A stretch of DNA of 64,000 bases from Denitromonas sp. Lineage in GTDB: Bacteria; Pseudomonadota; Gammaproteobacteria; Burkholderiales; Rhodocyclaceae. The position numbers were made by a program, and so were the translations under genes. Within the stretch, counting starts at the first letter, position 1. Every line of letters starts with the position of its first letter. The notes beneath the pieces were generated by a model that made no database searches, had not been told where the DNA came from, and worked only from the letters and a program-made list of their open reading frames with translations. The DNA lies in assembly GCF_034676725.1 (NCBI RefSeq), contig NZ_JAUCBR010000004.1, positions 2,811,001 to 2,875,000 on the forward strand, in the 5' to 3' direction. Positions 16,416 through 27,000 of this stretch are shown here, in pieces.

Positions 16416-18020
16416 ATGACACTTTTTATCGACATGTTTCGTTCCTGTTTGCGTGGCCTGTGTGTGGCCGTGTGCCTGTTCGGGGCGTCGCTGGCGTTTG
16501 CGCAGGAGGGCGGCTTCGATGTGCTGGAGTTCGCCGTCGACGGCAATACCGTGCTGCCGGTGCTGGCGATCGAGCGGGCGGTCTATCCGCACCTTGGGCC
16601 GGGCGTCGGCGTGGCGGCGGTCAATGCGGCGCGGGATGCACTCGAACGGGCTTATCACGATGCCGGCTACCTGACGGTGACGGTCGAGGTGCCGCAGCAG
16701 AAGGTGGAGGGCGGCCTGGTGCGGTTGCAGGTGGTGGAAGGGCGTGTCGAGCGGCTGAAGGTCAGCGGCGCGCAGTACACGTTGCCAAGCAAGGTGCGCG
16801 AGCAGACGCCCTCGATGGCCCAGGGTGAAGTGCCCAATTTCAACGACGTGCAGGACGATCTGACCCGCCTCGGGCGCAATCCGGACCTGCGCATCAACCC
16901 CTTGCTGCGCCCGTCGGCGCGGCCGGGGTCGATCGAGGTGGAGCTGGCGATGGACGACCAGTCGCCGCTGCACGGCAGCCTGGAGTTCAACAGCAAGAAA
17001 AGCGCCGACACCGACGCCGGGCGATTCGAGGGCGCGGTGCGCTACGACAACCTGTGGCAGCGCCGCCATTCGATCGGCATCAACTATTTCGTGTCGCCGA
17101 CCAACCGGGACGACGTCGAGGTCTGGGGCGTGAACTACGCCGCGCCGCTCGGTGAGGCGACCCTGGCCGGCTTCTTTGCGCGTTCGACCAGCGATGTGCC
17201 GACCGCCTTCGACACCCAGTCGATCGGCAATGGTGACACGCTGGGCTTTCGCTGGATCCGGCCCCTGCCGGCGCTGCCCGGCTTCTTCCATTCCCTGAGC
17301 CTGGGCGCGGACTACAAGGACAACGCGCAGCGCACCGAACTGGGCGGCGGCTTCGCGCTGAGCCAGCCGATCAAGTACTGGACGCTGGTGGCGCAGTACA
17401 ACGCCGGCTGGCAGCGTGGGCCTGGGATATGGCGCCTGGGGGCGGGCTTTTCGTTTGGCCTCGACGGGCTCAACCGCAAGGACATCGACTGTAACGGCGT
17501 GACAGTGGATCAGTTCGAGTGCCGGCGGCCCGGCGCCGAGCCGAGCTTCAGCGTGTTGCGCCTCGACCTGGAATACACGCGTCCGCTCGGCAAGGGATGG
17601 TTGGCCAAATCGCGGGTCGATGTGCAGCGCGCGAGTGGGCCGCTGGTCAATACCGAGCAGTTCTCGGCCGGCGGTATGGATTCCGTCCGCGGCTACCTGG
17701 AAGGCGAGCGTCAGGGGGATGACGGCTTGAAGTGGTCATCGGAGCTCGCGACGCCGGCCCTGTGGGTGATCGCCGAGCGCTATCCGGTGACGGCGTTCTC
17801 CTTCTACGACTGGGCCCATCTGGAAACCCAGGAGACGCTGGCGGGGCAGGACGCCTCCGCGGTGCTGGCCAGCGCGGGGGTCGGGCTACGTGTTGGCGAG
17901 GGGCGTGGCCTGAAGGCGGAGCTGGCCTGGGCGCAGGTGTTCCACGCGGGGGCGGATGGACCGAAGCGGACCCGCGATGGCGATGGCCAGGCGCTGGTTC
18001 GCGTGAAGTACGAATTCTGA
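16416..18020 (+). CDS. TpsB/ShlB-type two-partner secretion transporter
   Basis: A 534-residue outer-membrane beta-barrel that secretes its TpsA partner, here the giant gene that follows. Signal peptide FRSCLRGLCVAVCLFGASLAFA; a POTRA domain (FDVLEFAVDGNTVLPVLAIERAV ... AGYLTVTVEVPQQKVEGGLVRLQVVEGRV); a second POTRA-like part; then the barrel ending in VRVKYEF with a terminal Phe, as usual for BAM substrates. The barrel motif NTEQFSAGGMDSVRGYLEGE corresponds to the conserved VRGY motif of the L6 loop. ATG 16416 is chosen because the signal peptide begins there. The gene ends 50 bases before the TpsA start. Confidence 0.92.
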   Translation: MTLFIDMFRSCLRGLCVAVCLFGASLAFAQEGGFDVLEFAVDGNTVLPVLAIERAVYPHLGPGVGVAAVNAARDALERAYHDAGYLTVTVEVPQQKVEGGLVRLQVVEGRVERLKVSGAQYTLPSKVREQTPSMAQGEVPNFNDVQDDLTRLGRNPDLRINPLLRPSARPGSIEVELAMDDQSPLHGSLEFNSKKSADTDAGRFEGAVRYDNLWQRRHSIGINYFVSPTNRDDVEVWGVNYAAPLGEATLAGFFARSTSDVPTAFDTQSIGNGDTLGFRWIRPLPALPGFFHSLSLGADYKDNAQRTELGGGFALSQPIKYWTLVAQYNAGWQRGPGIWRLGAGFSFGLDGLNRKDIDCNGVTVDQFECRRPGAEPSFSVLRLDLEYTRPLGKGWLAKSRVDVQRASGPLVNTEQFSAGGMDSVRGYLEGERQGDDGLKWSSELATPALWVIAERYPVTAFSFYDWAHLETQETLAGQDASAVLASAGVGLRVGEGRGLKAELAWAQVFHAGADGPKRTRDGDGQALVRVKYEF

Positions 18021-18070
18021 GCAGTGTGCGTGGGCGTCGCGCACCGCGCGCCCGCGACCGGGAGAAAGTC

Positions 18071-21000
18071 ATGAATCGCAATCGATATCGTCTGGTCTTC
18101 AGCCGTCGTCTGGGTTTCCGGATTCCGGTGGCGGAACACTTGTCGTCTTGTCCGAAAGGCAGTACCGGTGCGCGGGTGGCCGTCGCCGGTGCGCTTGCCT
18201 TGCTTGGCGGCAGTGCGCTGGCGGGGGCCAATCTGCCTACGCCGGCGTCGGCCTTCGTGCGCGCGGACTCTCCGGGGACGGCCAACCTGCCGACGATCAA
18301 CGGCACGACCATGACCATCCAGCAGACCTCGCAGTCGCCGGTGGTCTTGCAGTGGCAGAACTTCGATATCGGGCAGGGGCACACGGTGCGCTTCGAGCAG
18401 CCTTCGGCGCAGTCCCGGGCGATCAACGTGGTGCTGCCGGGCGGCCCGCGCAGCGACATCTACGGCAGCCTGCAGGCCAACGGGCAGGTGTACCTGTTCA
18501 ACCAGGCGGGCATCCTGTTCGGGCCGGGGGCGCGGGTGGATGTCGGCGGCCTCGTGGCCTCGACGCTGAAACTGAACGACAAGCTAATTGAACAGTCCCT
18601 GTCGGCGCTGTCGGGTTACGACGCGGTGGCGCGGACCTACACCTACGGCGAAGCCGCGTTGGCGCGGGATGGGGCGACCGGTGATGTTCGGGTCGAACAG
18701 GGCGCGCGCATCGTTGCGGCCAAGAACGGACGCGTACTGATCGCCGCGCCGAACGTGATCAATGAAGGCGAGATCATGACGCCGGAGGGCCAGACCATTC
18801 TGGCTGCGGGCGAAAAACTGTATATCGCCGACTCGATCGACAGCCGGCTGCGCGGGGTGCTGGTCGAAGTGACCGGTGGAGGCACCGTGACCAACGCGTC
18901 GGCGGGCGCGCTGCTGGCCGAGCGCGGCAACATCACCCTGGCCGGCCTCAATGTGTCGCAACAGGGGGCCGCGCGGGCGACCACCTCGGTGACGCTGAAC
19001 GGCTCGATCTACCTGCAGGCACGCGACAGCGTCGAAGGGGCCAGCGGCGGGCTGATGGCGCAGTACGCCAGCGGGGCGGTGGTGCTCGGTGCGGCCAGCA
19101 CGACGTCGGTTGACCCGGAAACGGAGCGCGCCGACACCCTGCGTGACGATGCGGCCTTCAATCGCAGCGAAGTGGACGTGGTGGGCAAGACCATCGATCT
19201 GCAGGGACAGGCACGCATTTCCGCCGCGGCCGGCAGCGTGACAATCACCGCGCTGGCCGACCGTGGCCCGGGCGGCGTGGTCGATCCCGATGACGCGAAA
19301 GCGGCGGCCATTCGCGTGAGCGATCGGGCCAGTATCGATGTGTCCGGCCTGCGCGACGTCAAGGTGGCGGGCAATCGGGATGTGGTCGAAGTCGAACTGC
19401 GTGGTGATGAGCTGAAGGACGCGCCCTTGCAGCGCGATACGGCCGAGGGCCGCCCGCTGTATGGCAAGAAGGTGTCGATCGATGTCGTCAAGGGCTTCGA
19501 GGTGGACGACGGCGCCACGCCGCTGGCGGACATCTCCGGTTACCGCAAGGGCATCGAGCGCAGCGTGGCGGAGCTGTCGACGGCCGGCGGGACGATCGCG
19601 CTGCAGTCGGAAGGCAGCGTCGCGCTGGCGCAGGACGCCTCGCTCGACGTCTCGGGCGGCAGCGTGACCTACACGTCGGATGGCGCGCTGCTGACGCCCA
19701 AGACCTACCTCAAGACCCTGGCCGGTCCGTGGGTGGCTGTCGAGAATGCGCGTGCGGATGTGCGCTACACCGGCGAGACCCGCACGGTGCTGCAACAGAC
19801 GGCGGATCGCGTCGTTGGCAATGATGCCGGACGGGTAGTCGTCAGCGGGCAGGCGGTGACGCTGGACGGGCAGATGCGGGCCAGCACGGTCCGCGGTATC
19901 GATCAGCGCACGGCCACCGCCACCAGCCGCCGCTGGTTCGACTGGTCGTACGCCGGCGAGGCGTCTGCGGCCAGTGCCTTTGTCGAGCGGATCGAAAGCC
20001 AGGTGCTCGAGCGCGAGCGAGTGCGCACCCGCATCGAGCAATACGTTGGCAATCCGCTGACGCGGGCGAACCTGGTGCAGACCGGGCGACTCGGCTGGAC
20101 AGGAGCGTCAGCGCCGCAGGGCGGGGCGCTGGAATTGCGCGCCAATCTGGACGATGCTGCGGCCAGCGTGGCCGTGGGTGACATCGTGCTGACCGGGACG
20201 ATACCGGCGGCTGGTGCGCGGGCCGCCGACACCCTGTATCTGTCGTCGAACCTGCTGCACGGCGGCGGCTTCAATCAGTTGCTGCTGGCCGGACGGGGGG
20301 CGTTCACGGTGGCGGCGGGCACCGTCGTCGACGGGATGGTAGGCAGCCGCCTGAGCGTCACGGCGCGGGAGGTTCGTGTGGAGGGCGCCCAAGGCGGAGT
20401 CGCGGGCGCTCAGGTTCATCTGCCCGGCGGCGAGATTCTGCTGAGCACCGTGGCCCCGGCTGCCGACCAGAGCCAGCGCCCGGAGGACAACGGGATCTCG
20501 GTGGGCGAGGGTGCCCGACTGTCGACTGCCGGGGTGTGGACGAATGACCGATTGAGTCCGCCGACAGCGGTGTCTCCGGCCGTGGTGGCGGTCCAGGGCG
20601 GTACGATCCAGCTTGAATCGAACGCCGATCTGACGGTCAACGGGGCGCTCGATGCCTCCGCTGGTGCCTGGCGTGTGGCGAACGGCGCGGTCAAGACCGG
20701 TGACGGCGGGCACATCGCGCTGGCAACCGGCAGTTTCGGCGACGGCGCAACGCCCAGCCGTACCCTGGCGTTGGGGGCGAAGTCGTCACTGACGGCCTAC
20801 GCCAGTGCAAGCTTTGACGGCGTCGATAGCGGTCATGGCGGCACCCTGGAGATTGATGCATCGGCGCTGCTGCTGGCGCCGGCGTCGCTGCCGGCCGGCG
20901 GCACGAGTGCCGGGACGCTGCGCTTGGACGATGCCTTTTTTGGCCAGGGCGGCTTCAGCGATTTCCTGCTCACGGGCAAGACGCGTGTCGACATCGCCGC

Positions 21001-24000
21001 CGGCACCCACATCGCGCCGCTTCCCTGGGTGATGGTGATTTCGCCGCAGCAGCAACTGGCCGGCAGCGCCCGCACGCTGAACGCGGCGAGTCTGCGCCGC
21101 GACAGTGCGTTCGTCGGCGGCGCGGGGTCGATGACGATCGCTTCCGATGCCTCGGCGGTCGGCACGATCAGCATGGCCCAGGGCAGCCGGATCGCGATGT
21201 CACCCGGCGGCCGCATCGTGCTCGATGCGGCGGCGCGCATGGCGGTGGACGGCGTCCTGCAGGCAAGCGGCGGACAGGTGTCCCTGAGCACGGCGCCGGT
21301 GGTGCCCGACCTGAGCAACCGCGACCGCCTGAATCCGGCCGACAACATTCACCTCGGGCAGCAGGCCCGGATCGACGTGTCCGGCGTGACAGTGGCAACG
21401 CCGGGTTCCCGCTGGAATGAGGGGCAGGTGCTCGATGGAGGCCGCGTTGCGATCGATGCCGGTCGCGGTTACGTGGTGATGCAGTCGGGGGCCGCGCTGG
21501 TGGCCGACGGCGCCGTCGGTACGCTGGACATCGTTTCGCCGTTCGGTGGCGTGGCGCGCAGTCAGTCGGTGGCCAGTGCAGGCGGGACTATTGCCGTGTC
21601 GGCGCGCGAGGGCATGTTGCTCGATGGCACGCTGAGCGCGCATGCCGGCCGCCCCGGGGTGGCCGGTGGCGAACTGTCGCTGGCGCTGTCGTCCCAGGGG
21701 CAGTGGTTCGGCGTGGTCGGCGAGACCTTTGGCGGCAATCTGAATCCGGCGCGGACGCTGGTCGTGGCCACCGGCGGCAGCGCCGGCGCGGACGCCATTG
21801 CGGCCGGCGCCGTGGTGCCCAGCGCGTCCCACCTGGGCCGCGCGCGCATTGACAGCGCCAAGCTGGCCGCGGGCGGCTTCCAGGACGTGCGCCTGGCCAG
21901 TACCGACACCATCGCCTTCGAGGGCGATACGATCCTGGCGCTGCCCGGGCGTTTGCGCCTGGAAGCGCCGAACCTGACCGGCGATGCGGCCGCCAACGTG
22001 ACGCTGAGTGCTGCGTCGATCGCGCTGACCCAGAGCGACAACAGCGCCCTGCGCAAGCGCCCGAACGCGCCGACCGGCGCGACCGGCGGCGCCCTGGTGG
22101 TGCAGGCCGACGAAATCGACGTGCGGGGCCGAGTGGCGGTGAGCGGTTTTGCCAGTACGCGCCTGGCTGCCCTCAAGGAGATACGCCTGTCGGGGCAGGA
22201 CGTGGGCGGCGAGGTTGTTGGCCGTCTGGTGAGCAATGGCGATCTCACGCTGGCGGCGGGTGTCATCTACCCGACCTCCGGCGCGGATTTCTCCGTCGAG
22301 TTGCGCAACAACCCGCTGGGGACGCTGAGCATCGCGGCGATCGGCACCGACCGCACACCGTGGTCGGCGCTCGGCCGCCTGAGCCTGATCGCGCCCCACA
22401 TCGTGCAGGCCGGCCGCTTGCGGGCGCCGTTCGGCGAACTGAGCCTGACCAGCGGCCTGCTGATCGATAGCGGAACGACGCTGGGCGACACGACGAGTAC
22501 GCCCGTGGTGGGCGGGCGGGTCGAGCTGATTGATGGCAGTGTGACCTCGGTGAGTGCGGACGGCATGACGATCCCGTACGGGCAGACGCAGGTCGCGGGG
22601 CGCGAATGGGTGTTCGATACCGGCACCGTGCTCAAGCCGCTCGAGACCGCGCCGGACAAGCGGATCGCCTTGTCGGGCGACCAGATCGACATCGGGCAGG
22701 GGGCGCTGGTCGATGTGTCGGGCGATGGCGACCTGCAGGCCTGGGAGTTCATCGCCGGGCGCGGCGGCTCGACCGATCTGCTGGCCGGCAGCGCGGGCAC
22801 CTATGCCCTGGTGCCGGTGATCGGCAGCGGCGCAGCGCCGTATGCGGCCGATACCTGGTCGGACAGCCCGGTCCAGGTCGGCCAGATCGTGCGCATCCTC
22901 AGTGGCGCCAACGGATTGCCGGCGGGCGACTATACCTTGCTGCCGGCGCGCTACGGCCTGGTCAACGGGGCCTACACCATCCGCATCCGCGACGATATGG
23001 CGGACCTGTCGCCGACCAGCGGGTTCGTCGGTACGGACGGCATCGCGGTGGTGGCGGCGCGATTTGGCGAGAAGGTTGCCGGCGGCGCGGTGTTCGACAG
23101 CCGCACGGTGGGGCTCGAAGTGCTCAGCGGGCGGGATGTCCGCCTGCGCTCGGAGTATCTCGAGAGCGTTGCCAGCGGCTTCTTCCCCACCGCCGGGGGC
23201 TCGGTGGCCGACGCCGGCCGGCTTGCCTTGCGGGCCGGCAGCCAGCTGGACGTGACCGGCATCGTGCGGGCCAACAAGGGCGCGGGCGGGCGCGGCAGTC
23301 AGATCGATCTGACCGCCGACCGCCTGGCCGTGCTCGCCGACGGTCGGCCGGCGCAGGCCGGGGAGGTGGTGCTCAGCCCGGAACTGCTGGCACGATTGAA
23401 TGCCGAGAGCCTGCTGCTCGGCGCGACCCGCGAGCGTGTGGTCGGTGACGGTGCCACGGTGACCTGGCAGATCGCCACCGACGCGCCAAGCGGCGGGGCG
23501 AGCAGCGTGCGGGTCGACACCCGTGATGGCGCGGCGCTCCAGGCGCCGGAGATCATCCTGGCGGCGCGGGACACGTTGAGCGTCGAGAGCGGTTCACGCA
23601 TCGAGGCCACTGCCGGCGCCACCACGGCGTCGCAGACTCTGGTGGTGGCGGGCAGCGGGACGGCCGCCGATGGCGCGCTGCTGCATGTCTCGTCCGGCGG
23701 CGGGGTGACGGTGCAGCGCGACACGCCGAGCGGCAGCTCGGGCGCGCTGGTCATCGGCCGGAACGCGACACTCGCCGGGCGCAGCATCACCAGCGATGCG
23801 ACCGGCAGCGTCCGCCTGGACGGGGTCGATGCCGGCAAGCGGCAGTTCGACCTGACTGAGACCGGTGGCACGGTGACCTTCTCGGCCAGCCGCCTGGGGT
23901 TTGGCCAGGTGCCTGCAGGTACCACCGGTCTGGCGCTCGACGCCTCGGCGCTGGCCGAACTGGGTGATGCCTCGGTGCTGGCCCTGCGCAGCTATTCGAC

Positions 24001-27000
24001 GGTTGACCTCTACGGGGCGGCGACGATCGGCGCGAGCACGCTGGACGCGCTGGTGATCGATGCGGCCGGTATCGTGACGCGCGATGCGGCCGGGGCCCAG
24101 CAGAACATCCTGGCGAAATCCGTGACTTTCACGCACACCGGCACGGCGGTGGCCGCCTCGGTGAGTGCTGACGCGGGCAGCCGGTTGAATGTCGGCGCCG
24201 AGCGAATCGTGCTCGGCGAAACCCCGGCAGCCGGTGCCTTCCGCTTGACCGGCGCAGCCCAGACCGCGTGGTCCGCCAGTGCCGAGGTGATCGGGCAGGG
24301 CGAGGGCCGCCATGTCGTGGACGGCACCCTGGCCGTGACGACCGGCCGGATGACGGTTGCCACCGGAGCCGAAACCACGCTCGATGTGGGCCAGAGCCTG
24401 ACCGTGGCCTCGAGCGGCGTGGCACCGGTTACGGCCGCCGGTGTCGGTGGCCGGCTGGCCCTGAATGCCGAGCAGATCGTCGTGGGCGGTCGTGTCGAAG
24501 CCCGCGCCGGCGAGGTGGCGCTGACCGCGCGCGCCGGCGATGTGGTGATCGATAGTGCCGATCCGACCCGGCCGGGCGTGGTGTCGGCGGCCGGTGTCGA
24601 GGTCGCGCTGGGGCCGCAGACGGCCGCCTTTTCGGCCGGAAGTGTCCGGTTGCAGGCCGATGCGGGGAATGTCGTGATCGGGGCGGGTGGTTTGGTCGAT
24701 GTGTCGGCGCCCGGGGGCGCCGATGCGGGTGAGGTGTCCCTGGTGGCCACCCAGGGCAAGCTGACGCTCGACGGTGACTTGAAGGCCACGACATCGCCCG
24801 CGGCGGATCTGACGCCGTCGGGCGGTGCGCTGGCGGTCGATGTGGCGCAGCTCGGGGACGCCGCCGGCCACCTGGCCGCGTTGGCCCGAGCGTCGGCCGA
24901 CTTCACCCGTTCGGTCAATGTGCGGGTGCGTGCCGGCGACATGACGCTGGGGGCGTCGGATCGCATCGCGTCGAAAGACATCGGGCTGTTTGCCGACGAC
25001 GGCCGGCTCGATCTGCACGGCGTGCTCGACGCGTCGGGCGACAAGGGCGGTGCCATCCGTGTGTATGCCAATGGTGGCAATCGCGCCGGCAGCGGCGTGC
25101 TGCACGTCGATGGCGCGCAGTTGCTGGCCATGGGGCAGGGCACCAGCACAGTCGGCGACGGCGGGCGTATCGAGCTGGGCGTGTCGGCCAGCGACGGCAG
25201 TGCGGCCACCCCGCGTCTGATGCTCCAGCGCGGGCGGATCGATGTGAGCAGCGTGAACGGTGCGGGCGGGGACGTGGTGCTGTCGGCGCCGCGCGGTGCG
25301 GATGGCACCAGCGTGGCGATGGACGCCGTCGATACCCGCGTGATGGCGATTGTCGGTGCCGGCGCGGTGGATGTGGTCGGCTATGCGCGAGAGGACGCCA
25401 GCCGCATCGTGACCAGCGGCAACAACAGCGCCGGTACGATCAATCTGGGTGGCCTGTTTGAACTGGTCAACGACGCGATGGCCGGCGCCGGTGTGCCAAC
25501 CACGGCGCGGGTCGTCGGTCGGGAAGCCGTCGCGGTGTTCGGCCGGGCGTTGCTTGGGGCGAGTGCGGGCGACGATTTCGAGGCCCTGGCACGAGCTGAT
25601 GGTGGCAGCTGGCTGGGCGCCTTGCTGGGGGATCTGGTGGGCGATGCGGCCGGTAGCGTCGATCTCCAGGTCGCGGCCGGTCGCGCCATCGACCAAGCGT
25701 TCCGCGGGGTCGCCGGTGGCGCACACAGGACGGAGCGGAGCGTGGCAGCGGTGCTGGCGGCCGGGCTCGAACAGCTCGGCACCCCCGCTGCGGTGGCCGC
25801 TGCCGTGCGCAGCGATCTGGAAAGCACGCTGATCGCGGGGAGCAGCGATGCCGCAGCGCTGGCGTCCGCGCGTGGGGTGCTTGCTCAATACGGACTGGGC
25901 GCGGGATCGGCTGCCGATACCTTTTTGAGTGGCGCGACGGCTGATCTGGTCGATGCGGCCCGGGTGGTGTCCCAGGCGGCCAGCGCGGCGGGGCAGGCGG
26001 CGACGCCTGAATCGGCCGTCAAACTTGCCGTCAGCGCGTTCGGCACGCAGCGCAGCTACGGCGCAAACCGGGCATTGACGGCCGCGCAGGCAACGGCGCT
26101 GGCGAACCAGGTGTGGTCGCTGGGCAACCCGGATGCGGGGCGTTATCGCGTATTCGCGTCGACCCAGCGCTTCCTCGGTCATGCTGACGCGATGATCGCT
26201 TCGCTCGGCCTGGCGGGTGTGGCCAACGTGGGGGCGCGCGCCGAGATTCAGGTGCGCAGCAGTGGCGACCTGCGGGTGGACGATGTGCTCGACTTTGGCA
26301 ACGTGGCGGTATCGAGCAGTCCGTTCGGCAACATCGGTGCCGGCATCCTGCCGGTGTGGCAGTCGGGAAATCACGCCGGCATGCTGACCCTGGTCGCCGC
26401 CGGCAATGTGAACATCAACAAGAGTGTGCTGGACGGCAAGACCCGCCGCTACGTCTCGTCGGCGACCACCGGCGCCTTCCGGCCCGACAGCCAGAGCGAA
26501 TTCGCGCTGGCCGGGACGCCGTCGTGGGCGTTACGGGTGGTGGCCGGCGCCGATGGCACGACCGCCAACCCGATGGGCACATTGCCGGCCGATGCCTTCG
26601 GCAGCGGGCGTGTGACCGTGGCCCGGGACGCCGTGCTACGCACCGGTACGGCACAGATCGACATGGCCGCGCAAGGCGATGTGGTGCTCGGTGGCAGCAC
26701 GGCGGCGGTGTACACCGTCGGCACGATCGATACCGGGGCGACCGACTTTCGCGACGATGCGCGCCTGAGCCGGGCCCGCGACAGCTTCGGCAGCGACGGC
26801 GGCGATATCCGCATTCGCGCCGGTGGCAGCCTGACCGCGGTGGGCGGCGCGGTGCAGGATGTATCCGCCTGGCTCAAGCGCCAGGGCAGCGTGGATGGCG
26901 AAGGCCGCCTCTATGCCGACGGACCGACGGCGAGCAATCCGACCTGGTTCGTGCAGCCGGAGAACTTTGGTCAAGGCGTGGCCACGCTCGGCGGTGGCGA

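Noticed and set aside
17732..18070. Extension of the TpsA frame 339 bases upstream
   Set aside because: It overlaps the TpsB gene; a strong ribosome site and an extended signal peptide begin at 18071.
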